Shown here piece after piece: positions 17,340 through 30,059 of a stretch of 64,000 nucleotides of DNA. The stretch spans positions 1 through 64,000 of the forward strand of contig NZ_JAGIKV010000005.1 of the NCBI RefSeq assembly GCF_017874615.1, read 5' to 3'. This stretch comes from Paenibacillus xylanexedens (GTDB lineage: Bacteria; Bacillota; Bacilli; Paenibacillales; Paenibacillaceae). Position 1 is the first letter of the stretch. The number at the start of each line of letters is the position of its first letter. Both the position numbers and the translations under genes were made by a program. Under the pieces are notes generated by a model. It saw only the letters and a program-made list of their open reading frames with translations. It was not told the origin of the DNA and ran no database searches.

Positions 17340-18644
17340 TTAAGCCCACCGTTTACGCTCAAGGGAAGGCAGAATTTGAAGTTCCTCCCTGTACTTGGCA
17401 ACCGTTCTGCGGGAGATGACAATCCCCTCCTTGGCGAGCAGTGTGGCCAAATGATTATCCGAGTATGGACGCTGAGCCTGTTCCGTGCGAATGATTTCTT
17501 TTAATCTACGTTTCACTGCTGATGCTGATGTTTTATCCCCTGACGTTGTACTGATTCCCGAGGCAAAAAAAGCCCTGAGTTCATATACACCATGTGGGGT
17601 CTCAATGTATTTACCGTTCACCGCACGACTTACCGTTGATTCATGCATGCCAATCTTCTCTGCAATAACAGCCAGATTAAGTGGTTTTAGCGCGGATGGG
17701 CCTTTGACCAAAAAGTGCTTCTGCTCTTCCATCACTGCCGCCAGCACACGCACTAAAGTCCTGCGCCGCAAGTGTACACTCCGAATGATAGCCCTCGCCT
17801 CTGCCACACGGGTAGACCAGATTGTGTCCGGAGCCTCTTCCCTGATCCAGCGGAAGCACGCTTCATTCATCGATACCCGAGGGTTACCTGCTGCATGCAA
17901 ACTATAATGGACCTCACCGTTACGCAACCCAACAATGGCATCCGGAATAATGTAATGTGGCCGTTCTGTACATCCGATGGATCGACAGGGCTTGGGGTCC
18001 AGACGTGTAATATAGTCATAGGCAGTCTGAGCTTCCCGTGAAGTCATGCCTAATCGTCTCCCTGTTCTACCTGGGTGAAAAGGAACCAGTGCTTCCAATC
18101 CCGCTTCCACCATCCACTCCGCATTCAGCGCTGCTGATGGATCACGTCTAATCTGGAGCAACAGACATTCTTGCAGATTCCGCGCCCCTACACCAGCAGG
18201 TTCCAGTGATTGGAGAAGCTCCAGTCCCGCTGCAATCTTGCTCATCGGAAGCCCAAGTGTTGCTTGCACCTCTGCCAGTTCAACCGTCAGATAACCATCA
18301 TCATTAACGCACCCTGCCAAATATACGGCCATATTTTCCAATTCGTCTGGAATTGTCATCACTCGAATTTGCGCAATCAGCAATTGTTCCAGAGTAGGTT
18401 CGGCACCTTTGGCCTGAAGCAACGGATCATAGGAATCATACCTGCGCTGATCCATTCGCCGCGGAATCCGGGCGAGGAGCGCGGCTTGTTCTTCCAGTTC
18501 GAGTACTGGATTTTCCTCCGCCGCATCCAGCAAGTAACGGGTCAGATCCTGGCCAGACATGGTTAGCAATTGAAAGGATTGTTTCATCTCCGGCGTGATG
18601 GACAGCCGAATACGTTGTTCCTGTACCAACTGAACACCTAACAT
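17340..18644 (-). CDS. rpoN: RNA polymerase sigma-54 factor
   Basis: 434 aa, full length (SigL in Bacillus). Region I at the N-terminus is Gln/Leu-rich (RLSITPEMKQSFQLLTM); the core-binding region and the HTH (ESTVSRAVNGKYIETPHG) follow; the C-terminal RpoN box reads RRTVAKYREEL. It directs polymerase to -24/-12 promoters and needs an AAA+ activator, one of which is encoded at 25564. Three such promoters lie within 5 kb. AAGGAGGG precedes the ATG. It is convergent with aspA. Confidence 0.95.
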   Translation of the reverse strand: MLGVQLVQEQRIRLSITPEMKQSFQLLTMSGQDLTRYLLDAAEENPVLELEEQAALLARIPRRMDQRRYDSYDPLLQAKGAEPTLEQLLIAQIRVMTIPDELENMAVYLAGCVNDDGYLTVELAEVQATLGLPMSKIAAGLELLQSLEPAGVGARNLQECLLLQIRRDPSAALNAEWMVEAGLEALVPFHPGRTGRRLGMTSREAQTAYDYITRLDPKPCRSIGCTERPHYIIPDAIVGLRNGEVHYSLHAAGNPRVSMNEACFRWIREEAPDTIWSTRVAEARAIIRSVHLRRRTLVRVLAAVMEEQKHFLVKGPSALKPLNLAVIAEKIGMHESTVSRAVNGKYIETPHGVYELRAFFASGISTTSGDKTSASAVKRRLKEIIRTEQAQRPYSDNHLATLLAKEGIVISRRTVAKYREELQILPSLERKRWA

Positions 18645-18730
18645 CCGTTTCCCTCCTTATGCGTTGCAGGGATAATAGCATAATATTCAAGTGAATGTAA
18701 GAAGTTTTTAGTTGGATCATGGGTTTCTGT

Positions 18731-20278
18731 CTAATATTTCTCCGATACCAGCTTCGCCTGTGTAAACAACAGCAGATAGTCTCTTCCACCTGCCTTGGAA
18801 TCCGTGCCTGACATGTTAAATCCGCCAAATGGATGTGTGCCTACCAGTGCTCCGGTACATTTCCGGTTGAAATACAGATTACCCGCAAAGTATTCACGTC
18901 TTGCCTGTTCCAGATGTTCACGATTACGTGAGATCACCGCGCCGGTCAGACCATAATCTGTATTATTGGCGATATCCAAAGCATCCTGGAAAGATTCTGC
19001 TTTGATGAACGCAAGCACAGGTCCAAAAATCTCATCCTGAGCAATCCGGGCTTTGGGATCCACATCGGCAATTATAGTTGGTTCAATGAAATAACCTTCA
19101 ACGTTCCCTGTACCGCCACCGTGCACAAGACGCCCCTCACCCTTGCCGATTTCAATATATTCCGTGATCTTTGCATATGCCTTGTCATCGATAACGGGCC
19201 CAACCTGACTGCCAACTTCAAGCGGACTACCCATCGTCAGTTTCTGTGTCCGTTCAATCACTTTTTGTAATACTTCATCATATACATCCTTATGAATAAT
19301 GGCACGGGAACACGCCGAACATTTCTGTCCTGAGAAACCAAATGCCGAAGCGGTAATGGACTCTGCCGCGAGTTCCAGATCACTGTCACTGTCTACTACG
19401 ATGGAATCCTTGCCGCCCATCTCTGCAATAACCCGTTTGATCCACTTCTGACCTGGAGCTGTACGTGCTGCACGTTCATTAATTCTCAGCCCTACATCTC
19501 TGGAACCGGTGAAACTGATAAACCGGGTGAGCGCATGATCCACGAGATAATCACCCACTTCACTGCCTGGTCCTGGTAAAAAGTTCACGACGCCATCCGG
19601 CAGGCCAACTTCTGCAAGCAGCTCCATAAACTTCGCGGCAATCACCGGAGTTGTACTGGCGGGTTTTAACACCACTGTGTTGCCGGATACCAGTGCAGCA
19701 GAGGTCATGCCTGCCATAATTGCCAGCGGGAAGTTCCAAGGTGGAATAACAACACCAACGCCCAACGGTATATAACTCAGTTCATTATCTTCTCCTGCAA
19801 TCCGCACGAGGGGCTGCGGTTCACTCAGTCGCTGCATATCCCGTGCATAGTATTCCATAAAATCAATGGCTTCCGCTGTATCCGCATCCGCTTCAGGCCA
19901 AGTCTTGCCAGCTTCATAAACCATCCATGCGGAGAACTCATGCTTGCGACGGCGCATAATGGCAGCTGCTTTGTATAGATAACGAGCCCGTTCATTCGGG
20001 TCAGTATGTTTCCATGTGTGGAATGTCTGCGCCGCTGTCTGAATGGCCTTTTCGGCCAATTCCTGATCTGCCTGATGGATCGTTCCGACGACTTGATTCT
20101 TGGCTGCGGGATTCACGGAAGTTAACGTGCGGCTGCTTGTTATTTTTTTCCCACCAATAATAATCGGGTATTCCTGCCCAAGTTCAGCTTCTACCTGACG
20201 AAGTGCGTCTTCAAATGCTTCCTGGTTCGCCTGGACTGCAAAGGGTGTGAATGGTTCGTTAACAAAAGGGATATTCAT
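18731..20278 (-). CDS. pruA: 1-pyrroline-5-carboxylate dehydrogenase
   Basis: 515 aa, the size of the monofunctional RocA/PutC enzymes. It oxidises P5C/glutamate semialdehyde to glutamate with NAD. Aldehyde dehydrogenase motifs are visible: PPWNFPLAI near 180, EMGGKD (catalytic Glu) near 288, [12 protein letters not shown] (catalytic Cys) near 320 and EIFGPVL near 420. GGAGG lies 8 nt before the ATG at 20278, which I prefer to a TTG one codon upstream. It is divergent from proline dehydrogenase, the preceding step, and has its own -24/-12 promoter. Confidence 0.95.
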   Translation of the reverse strand: MNIPFVNEPFTPFAVQANQEAFEDALRQVEAELGQEYPIIIGGKKITSSRTLTSVNPAAKNQVVGTIHQADQELAEKAIQTAAQTFHTWKHTDPNERARYLYKAAAIMRRRKHEFSAWMVYEAGKTWPEADADTAEAIDFMEYYARDMQRLSEPQPLVRIAGEDNELSYIPLGVGVVIPPWNFPLAIMAGMTSAALVSGNTVVLKPASTTPVIAAKFMELLAEVGLPDGVVNFLPGPGSEVGDYLVDHALTRFISFTGSRDVGLRINERAARTAPGQKWIKRVIAEMGGKDSIVVDSDSDLELAAESITASAFGFSGQKCSACSRAIIHKDVYDEVLQKVIERTQKLTMGSPLEVGSQVGPVIDDKAYAKITEYIEIGKGEGRLVHGGGTGNVEGYFIEPTIIADVDPKARIAQDEIFGPVLAFIKAESFQDALDIANNTDYGLTGAVISRNREHLEQARREYFAGNLYFNRKCTGALVGTHPFGGFNMSGTDSKAGGRDYLLLFTQAKLVSEKY

Positions 20279-20359
20279 CAATGATTCCTCCTTCAGGATG
20301 TGGGATTCGCTGGCTGCTCGCCTGAATTATTTTGCATGTTACTCATCACCAAATATATG

Positions 20360-20377
20360 TAGCAAAATCCGTGCCAA
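20360..20377 (-). promoter_or_regulatory. Sigma-54 promoter of the P5C dehydrogenase gene
   Basis: On the minus strand TTGGCACGGATTTTGCTA has GG and GC separated by exactly 10 nt and matches the consensus at almost every position. It predicts a leader of about 70 nt. Confidence 0.85.
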
Positions 20378-20430
20378 CTCCGGTTGAGATTGAAATATTT
20401 TTCTCGTTAAATTCAACTACTGAAAATTCA

Positions 20431-20535
20431 CACGGGCCACTCCGATTACAGAATAACCTTCCGATCGCTGTTATCCCCAGATTTTTTGATTCCTTTTTAT
20501 AGAGGGAAAATCCGGGGATAAAGGCGAGCGCGATA
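20431..20535 (-). repeat. Dispersed palindromic intergenic repeat, copy B
   Basis: The reverse complement matches copy A (10850-10980) nearly base for base across the TTTATCCCCGGATTTT and AATCTGGGGATAACAGCGAT blocks and their flanks (GGAAGGTT, CGGAGTG). It lies between the two divergent sigma-54 promoters of the proline genes. Confidence 0.9.
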
Positions 20536-20568
20536 ATTTTCATGAAAAATAGTAGACCATCGTCAAAT

Positions 20569-20586
20569 CTGGCACGTTTCTTGCTT
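20569..20586 (+). promoter_or_regulatory. Sigma-54 promoter of the proline dehydrogenase gene
   Basis: TGGCACGTTTCTTGCTT (from 20570) is a full consensus -24/-12 element: GG at 20571-20572, GC at 20583-20584. Transcription should start near 20596, leaving a short leader with the ribosome site. Confidence 0.9.
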
Positions 20587-20623
20587 GAATTAAGGATGCA
20601 CAATGCTGAAGGAGGAAACGAAA

Positions 20624-21547
20624 ATGAGTGTAGGAACGGAAATATATCGCAAAACCTTATTAACCGTGGCAGGCAACAAAGCTGTAGAGAACCTGTCCAT
20701 TAGATATGGTAAGAAGCTGGCAGGCAAATTTATTGCAGGAAACACCTTGGAAGAAGCTCTCGAAGAGATCCACATACTCAATAATAAAGGCATTATGGCT
20801 ACGCTCGACCATCTTGGAGAAGGCATCACCCGACTGAGCGAAGCGGCATTGTACAGGGATGAGTATGTACGACTGGTAGAAGGCATTGCACGTGAGAAAG
20901 CAGACTCCAACGTCTCGCTGAAACCGACACAAATGGGCCTCGCACTTGACCCGGAAGAGGGCTATCGAAATATCCGTACCGTTGCCGCACAAGCCAAATT
21001 GCATGATCTGTTTGTCCGAATTGATATGGAGGATAGTCCATTTACTCAAGCGACGCTGGATATTGTCCGAAGACTGCACTCGGAAGGACTGCATAATACA
21101 GGCACAGTATTGCAAGCCTACCTGCATCGCACCGAAGAAGATACACGTGATATGATTCGGGAAGGCATTCGACTTCGGCTGGTTAAAGGTGCTTACAAAG
21201 AACCCGGATCAGTCGCCTATCAGAATACTTCTGAAGTCATTCATCAATTCAAAACGATGATTCGTAATCACCTCGATCAGGGTGTGTACACTGCGGTTGC
21301 CTCGCATGATGATCACATCATTAACTGGACGAAACAATACGCCAAGGATCGGGGAATCTCGCCGGATGCCTTTGAATTCCAGATGTTATATGGTCTGCGC
21401 ATGAGCGAACAGGAACGTCTCGCCAAAGAAGGTTATCGCATTCGCTGTTACGTACCTTATGGCACCATGTGGTATCCGTACTATACCCGCCGTTTGGCCG
21501 AAAAACCGGCTAATCTCTGGATGGTCGTTAAGAATATGTTCCGATAA
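20624..21547 (+). CDS. Proline dehydrogenase (monofunctional, FAD-dependent)
   Basis: 307 aa, typical of Bacillus PutB/FadM-type enzymes. It oxidises proline to P5C at the membrane, passing electrons to quinone. Seen are the TIM-barrel motifs RLVKGAYKEP near 187, VASHDDHI near 223 and FEFQMLYG near 250. The C-terminal RCYVPYG and YYTRRLAEK block binds substrate and flavin. GAAGGAGG sits 8 nt before the ATG at 20624; an ATG seven codons earlier overlaps the ribosome site. It is the first step before the divergent P5C dehydrogenase. Confidence 0.93.
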   Translation: MSVGTEIYRKTLLTVAGNKAVENLSIRYGKKLAGKFIAGNTLEEALEEIHILNNKGIMATLDHLGEGITRLSEAALYRDEYVRLVEGIAREKADSNVSLKPTQMGLALDPEEGYRNIRTVAAQAKLHDLFVRIDMEDSPFTQATLDIVRRLHSEGLHNTGTVLQAYLHRTEEDTRDMIREGIRLRLVKGAYKEPGSVAYQNTSEVIHQFKTMIRNHLDQGVYTAVASHDDHIINWTKQYAKDRGISPDAFEFQMLYGLRMSEQERLAKEGYRIRCYVPYGTMWYPYYTRRLAEKPANLWMVVKNMFR

Positions 21548-21588
21548 TTATTCTCCAGCTGGATCAATATATATGAAAAAATACAAAA

Positions 21589-21632
21589 GAAAACCATGTT
21601 GCCTCTTTTTTTCTGGGCACATGGTTTTTTCT
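21589..21632 (+). terminator. Intrinsic terminator of proline dehydrogenase
   Basis: AAAACCATGT pairs with ACATGGTTTT across a pyrimidine-rich loop, followed by T6. The stretch from here to 21767 shows no gene. Confidence 0.75.
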
Positions 21633-21767
21633 ATAGGAACACTTTACGAGAGCATCCAACTTTCCTTTTCTCCGGTTCTTCTCTTAATGTCTAAAAAATT
21701 AGCATCCCCAATTTTAAATGTCTATTTTTCTGGACACACTCATTTATTAATTAAAATTACAAGCTCA

Positions 21768-23627
<1,860 letters not shown>

Positions 23628-23710
23628 TCAGTAACCCCCTTTGTAATTTGACTTTAAATCCTTCCATCGTGTAGCTCGATTCCCATTCTTCTTCAAAGCT
23701 CAAGCTTGAG

Positions 23711-25111
<1,401 letters not shown>

Positions 25112-25563
25112 TTCATCACCCTCCTTTGGTTCTTCTTCATGCGGATGGCCTTCATATAGCATTATTCAGAAGTTTCATAATGGTGTGGACAATTCATGTT
25201 CTATACGAATAATCACTTCAACTGCCCGTGTAACATATTGAGAAATAACAGTTCTATCAGATAACCTGAATGTCATTTATAATAACTCAACCCTCACTTT
25301 AAATTACTGAAGGGCCCATACAAATTAGCATTAATTCCTTAAAATAATAGTAAAAGGAAATAAAAGAAATGAAAATTCAACATTGATCTCTTCTGTGCCG
25401 ACAACATGTATGCTTCATGTCAAAAAATATATACACACCTCATTTGGAAAGTTATAATATGGGTAACCATCATTCTCCAGTCATTTCATATGTAGATCAC
25501 TTGTAAGTAACTCGTGTGAAAGAAGTCGTTTCTAAAAGTTATGTTCTAACTGAGGTGATATCG
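25112..25563. other. Intergenic region between the collagen-like gene and the sigma-54 activator
   Basis: About 450 bp, AT-rich, with no credible gene. It must hold the promoters of both divergent genes. I find no convincing -24/-12 element and no clear sporulation (sigma-K/E) promoter by eye. Confidence 0.5.
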
Positions 25564-27279
25564 ATGAAACATTTACTTCCAGAATTAATGTCTTTATTAC
25601 GTACGGATATGGATATTCTGGATACAGACCTCCCCACACTTACCATTCCGTCCTCAACATCGTTGGTAGATGCCTTCTGCTTATTCAACACATCTTCTTA
25701 TTTATTCATTCAGGATGATGGCCCCCTATTGGGATATATCGCCGTATCCGATGTTTTGCATGCCATGATGCATGCGCATCGCCTAATAGAAGCTTATTTT
25801 GAGACCACACTGGAGACAGCGGGTTCAGCTCTGACATTAATTAATGAAGATGCCAAGGTGGCCTACTGGACAACTGGCGCGGAGCATGTTTTTTCGATCA
25901 GCAAAAAAGACATCATCGGACAACCCGCAGCGGACTTTTTCCCTCCAGATCGGCTACAGTCTCTCAAAACGTTGTATACCGGCGAAACGGTCTATCGCAA
26001 ACAGCATCAGCCACGGCCCGACCTGTTCGCCCTGATTAATGCTCGTCCTGTCCAACTGGATGGACATATTGTGGGTGCAGTTGCTGCCGAAGTGGATATA
26101 ACAACCGAAATCCGATTACATCAGGAACTATTACATATGACCTCCAAAGTCCAGCACCTGGAGAAAGCCGTTGCTCGCCTACGTCCCGAATTAGATCCAT
26201 TTGCCAGAATCAAGGGCAGCAGCCCGGTCATCAAGCAGTGCATGGAGACCATTCGCAAGATCAGTACCACCTCAGCAACCGTACTTATTCTCGGGGAGAG
26301 CGGCACAGGCAAGGAGTTATTCGCCAAAGCCATTCATGATCTCCGTGAATTGCAGACTGCACCGTTCATCGCTATTAACTGCGGGGCAATCCCTGCTTCC
26401 TTGTTTGAAAGTGAGTTATTCGGCTACGAAAAAGGCGCCTTCTCCGGAGCGGATCCCAAAGGCAAAAAGGGCAAGATCGAGCTTGCCGAAGGGGGTACTC
26501 TTTTTCTGGATGAGATCGGTGAGATGCCATTGGAATTGCAAGTGAAACTGCTTCGGGTGTTGCAGGAGAAGAGTTACTTTCCTGTGGGGGGAACACGTAT
26601 GAATCAGGCCAACTGCCGAATTATCGCAGCAACCAACCAAAATCTAATGAGTATGATTGCCCGCAATCAATTCCGAGAAGATCTCTACTATCGGCTGAAT
26701 GTCATTAACCTTGTCATCCCTCCTCTGCGTATGCGCAAGGAAGATATATATGAATTAACCCAGACGTTCCTTCAAGAATTCTCATTGCTCTATAACCGTC
26801 ATATTGAGTTGGTTCCACCTGAAGTGTTCAAGTTGCTGTTCCAATATGATTGGCCAGGCAATGTGCGTGAATTACGAAATGTGATCGAACGCCTGACCAT
26901 TCTGACGACAGATGGTGAGGTGAAGCAGGAATATCTGCCCGATACCCTCACTTCCCTCACCATGCAAGAACAGTCCGAAATTCAACTGACATCCGGAATC
27001 CATTCACATGAGAGCAACGAATATCAGCAACGTCAGGATTCGGCGGGAGCAGGAGCAGAACAAGAACCTCGAACGGTTGCAAATGTGGACGAACTAGATA
27101 CCTCGGATGATTCCGAACTTGTCTCCGGTGTTACCTACCAGCAAAAATTGGACACCTATGAGGCGCAACTTCTAATTCAATATCTGAAAGCAGCAGGTGG
27201 TAACAAACGAACACTCGCCAAGCATCTTGGCATCTCCAGGGCAACGCTCTATAATCGCATGAAGAGGCTTGGTCTATGA
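25564..27279 (+). CDS. Sigma-54-dependent transcriptional activator (RocR-like)
   Basis: 571 aa. Residues about 1-80 resemble CBS-type modules, about 85-200 form a PAS domain and about 210-450 the AAA+ sigma-54 interaction domain. Seen there are Walker A GESGTGKE, the sigma-54 contact loop ELFGYEKGAFSGA, Walker B GTLFLDEIGE and the R-finger region FREDLYYRLNV. A Fis-type HTH ends the protein (GNKRTLAKHLGISRATLYNRMK). GAGGTGA fixes the ATG at 25564; the GTG 16 codons earlier has no site. It is the natural candidate to drive the three sigma-54 promoters upstream (inference). Confidence 0.88.
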   Translation: MKHLLPELMSLLRTDMDILDTDLPTLTIPSSTSLVDAFCLFNTSSYLFIQDDGPLLGYIAVSDVLHAMMHAHRLIEAYFETTLETAGSALTLINEDAKVAYWTTGAEHVFSISKKDIIGQPAADFFPPDRLQSLKTLYTGETVYRKQHQPRPDLFALINARPVQLDGHIVGAVAAEVDITTEIRLHQELLHMTSKVQHLEKAVARLRPELDPFARIKGSSPVIKQCMETIRKISTTSATVLILGESGTGKELFAKAIHDLRELQTAPFIAINCGAIPASLFESELFGYEKGAFSGADPKGKKGKIELAEGGTLFLDEIGEMPLELQVKLLRVLQEKSYFPVGGTRMNQANCRIIAATNQNLMSMIARNQFREDLYYRLNVINLVIPPLRMRKEDIYELTQTFLQEFSLLYNRHIELVPPEVFKLLFQYDWPGNVRELRNVIERLTILTTDGEVKQEYLPDTLTSLTMQEQSEIQLTSGIHSHESNEYQQRQDSAGAGAEQEPRTVANVDELDTSDDSELVSGVTYQQKLDTYEAQLLIQYLKAAGGNKRTLAKHLGISRATLYNRMKRLGL

Positions 27280-27325
27280 CCAGCCTCTTCTTGTCGTTAT
27301 TATCGGTATATGAATGAATCTAACC

Positions 27326-29395
27326 CTACAAAATCCGCGCCAAGCGAGTCAGCGCTGTTCTGAGATGGCGATAAAATGTCGCCCGACTCATGGAACACGT
27401 CTGGGCTGCGGCAGTTGGATTGCCAGCATGCGTCCAGTAGGCCGCGTATAACAGCATCTGATCCTGTGGAGATAGGCCATGTACTCTGCCTTCCAACAGA
27501 TCCATGACATACAGCTGTAACTGGATTCCATCCCTTACTCCTCTAACCCTGCCAGCATATTCATGCAATTCTCCCGGGGAACGAAGATTCCCCAACATCT
27601 TGCGAACATCCTGTTCAGTCCAGATTACACCATCCACTTCCGTTGTTTCCGGCTGTATCCGATCCTCTGTTGATTCCGGATCAAGCAGAGACATGACCCA
27701 CTCTCCGAATTGCCCACTACGCAAATCCAAATCAAGTATATCCGCCTGGTCCTCGAATCTATCACAGACACGGGTGCGGGTTCTTCGCATCTGGAATCCA
27801 ATGCTCTGCAAAAACAGTTTCAGGTGAGGATTCGTTGCAACGAGCATCGCTCGCGCACCATCACCAAGCAGAGACAGTCGATCCAGTGCCATGTATCCCA
27901 CCAGTTCTTCTCGTGTATAACCAGGCACGTCATCTCTTGCCGCAGCCAACAAAGCAAAGTGAGTATCACTCTGATCCGGGTCATTTTCAAGTTCCTGTGG
28001 TGTAAAGCATTCATACATTTCATTTGGAAAATATTTTAGTAACAACTCACTACTCTCCCTATGTACAAGGATGGTAATGAACATGGCGATTGTCTCCCCA
28101 AGCTTGTCACGCATTAATACAATTCCTTCGGGATAACGATGTGCCAGTTCATCCAGAAAGGGGCCATAGGATACCGCCTGCCATGGTTCCACGCTGTACT
28201 CGCACCATTGCTGTAACAGGCTGTGCAGAACGGGCAGATCCTCGCTTCTCATCGTTTCGAGAGGTGAGAACAAGGAATCACGGGACACATCCGCGTACTT
28301 GCGGTATTGAAGCATAGATTCCTGACACAGCAACAGCATCTTCCGGGCGATCTGGCGACGCTCATGTGGACCCGCCTGTTCATGCAGCGGTTTCAGCAAC
28401 TTCACGATCTTGATACGCATGGTCTGCAACCGATGAGGCTCACGCTGGCGAAAATCTCGTAGTAGATGCACTCTGGCCATATCATGCAAGGCAAGACCAT
28501 CCGGGCCGGAACGGATAAACGACATCTGTCTCAGCATGTGGTACTCTTCTTTTGTCACGGTCATATCCAGTACTGATGATAATAATTCCTGATTGGCTGT
28601 CTCAAGCAGTGTGAGTACCTCCACTACAGGATGCAGACGAGGTGTCGTAAGTTCCAATAATAATCGAGCACTGATCATATGAGACAGTTCAGCCCATTCG
28701 GACTGTGGGAGATTCCTCCTCTGATCTGCAGCTTCTACAGCAAGCGCCAGCCCCAGCGGATGTCCATCGGTCATTCTCGTAATGGTACCTGCCATCCCCT
28801 GATTCAGAAAGCCTGCCACCGTGATATATTCCGTAATCTCATCAACTGTGAAATGTTGAAGCTGCATCTGTATAAACCTCTGATGTAATCGGGGATGTGT
28901 CCGCCAGGTGGACGCCAGTTCCGGGCGTGATGCAAGAATGACAAGTATCCCTCTTAACGGAAGTTTGGATACAAAGACTTCCATGAACCAGCTTTCTAAC
29001 AGAGCAAGCTCTTCATAATTATCCACGGCCAGGACCATTCTCTTCTCGATCGATGTGTCTCTCAGCAGACTCAATGGTCGCGGGTATGCTTCACTATCCA
29101 TTGTTTCCAAGCCTAATGTAGAGGACAAATAATCCATAAAAACGGAAGGAGTCGCCCCACATGATCGACCATCCATCCAGATTGCCCTCGCACCTCGATC
29201 CCGAGAGACAGATAACATCTCTGAAAGCAAGGAAGATTTACCAATGCCTCCCATGCCCGTAATTGAAAATATGGTTAATGGGGCTTCCGGATGATTGAAC
29301 CACCGCTCCAGTGTCGTCAGTTCCTTGGTTCGACCAATGAACCGTTTGCCATCCTCAACATATTTGTCGTATTGAGCCTCACTACTGTTTCCCAT
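27326..29395 (-). CDS. STAND-type NTPase, probable signal-dependent regulator
   Basis: 689 aa. A P-loop (GMGGIGKSSLL near residue 48), Walker B (MVLAVDNYEE near 120) and a sensor-type LASRPE (near 158) mark an NB-ARC/STAND ATPase. A helical array follows, and the C-terminal 60 residues contain a helix-turn-helix-like stretch (NPTAAAQTCSMSRATFYRHLRTAL split over two helices). This is a MalT/LAL-like layout: the ATPase switch opens on ligand and the C-terminus binds DNA. CGGAGGAC precedes the ATG. Convergent with the sigma-54 activator. Ligand and targets unknown. Confidence 0.7.
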   Translation of the reverse strand: MGNSSEAQYDKYVEDGKRFIGRTKELTTLERWFNHPEAPLTIFSITGMGGIGKSSLLSEMLSVSRDRGARAIWMDGRSCGATPSVFMDYLSSTLGLETMDSEAYPRPLSLLRDTSIEKRMVLAVDNYEELALLESWFMEVFVSKLPLRGILVILASRPELASTWRTHPRLHQRFIQMQLQHFTVDEITEYITVAGFLNQGMAGTITRMTDGHPLGLALAVEAADQRRNLPQSEWAELSHMISARLLLELTTPRLHPVVEVLTLLETANQELLSSVLDMTVTKEEYHMLRQMSFIRSGPDGLALHDMARVHLLRDFRQREPHRLQTMRIKIVKLLKPLHEQAGPHERRQIARKMLLLCQESMLQYRKYADVSRDSLFSPLETMRSEDLPVLHSLLQQWCEYSVEPWQAVSYGPFLDELAHRYPEGIVLMRDKLGETIAMFITILVHRESSELLLKYFPNEMYECFTPQELENDPDQSDTHFALLAAARDDVPGYTREELVGYMALDRLSLLGDGARAMLVATNPHLKLFLQSIGFQMRRTRTRVCDRFEDQADILDLDLRSGQFGEWVMSLLDPESTEDRIQPETTEVDGVIWTEQDVRKMLGNLRSPGELHEYAGRVRGVRDGIQLQLYVMDLLEGRVHGLSPQDQMLLYAAYWTHAGNPTAAAQTCSMSRATFYRHLRTALTRLARIL

Positions 29396-30059
29396 ATATG
29401 TCCTCCGTACTAGATACTGGTACTTTTAATATACTTTATTTTCTCACAAAATTGAGACTATATTGAGACGCGCAATTGCATGTGAAGTGATAGAATCTTG
29501 TTGAAAGCCAATTTATAGAAAATATTCAAACCAGCGGACATGGAAACGTCTAACACGGTATATAGACAACTCCACGCTTTTTCTTAACTTAATGAATCAT
29601 TCCGCCGATCAAGCACAGCCAACATGCATATGAGCATTTACTGATCTCGAATTCATGCTTCCCTTTCATACCCTACTACCAGCCGATATTCCAGGAAAGG
29701 CGGATTTGTGTGAGAATAAACCTCGATATCTGTAATCTGAGCGGACAACTTGGAATCAATCCCAAACGACTTAATGAATGGCTGCACCAAAGTGGCATTT
29801 CAATGGAGGACAATGAAGCAGAACAGGAAGGACGTCACGACCGGTCGTCACCCCCGTATCGGCTGGCTGCTCCTTCTTCATTATCACTGGCACCTTCCTC
29901 CGGTCAAACGAAGCTTTATCGGGGCCGACGCTCCACTTCCACTCTGCAACGCCTGCCTGTTTCATTACGACATACCCGGCGGATTAGTAAAAACTGCTAG
30001 ACTGTGCTCAAGGTAGTGTAAGATCGATGCACAGTCTGTGTTGCATCCCTTTCACCTCA
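29396..30059. other. Intergenic region with one doubtful small frame
   Basis: About 660 bp between two minus-strand genes. The best candidate is a frame at 29710-30000 (+): GTG start after AGGAAAGGCGG, with a structured-looking first 35 residues (INLDICNLSGQLGINPKRL) but an Arg/Ser-rich tail typical of a chance frame. A second frame overlaps it with the pair CNAC. I see nothing else except the promoter region of the STAND gene. Confidence 0.35.
29710..30000 (+). CDS. Doubtful small protein
   Basis: 96 aa from a GTG with a fair ribosome site. The N-terminal third could form an HTH-like helix pair (LGINPKRLNEWLHQSGI), but the rest is low-complexity Arg/Ser. It could also be a decayed gene, since the next frame over continues with a plausible hydrophobic segment. 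Not recognised. Confidence 0.25.
   Translation: MRINLDICNLSGQLGINPKRLNEWLHQSGISMEDNEAEQEGRHDRSSPPYRLAAPSSLSLAPSSGQTKLYRGRRSTSTLQRLPVSLRHTRRISKNC

Noticed and set aside
25281-25515. Sigma-54 promoter for the activator gene itself
   Set aside because: No GG-N10-GC element with acceptable flanks was found between the collagen-like gene and the activator.
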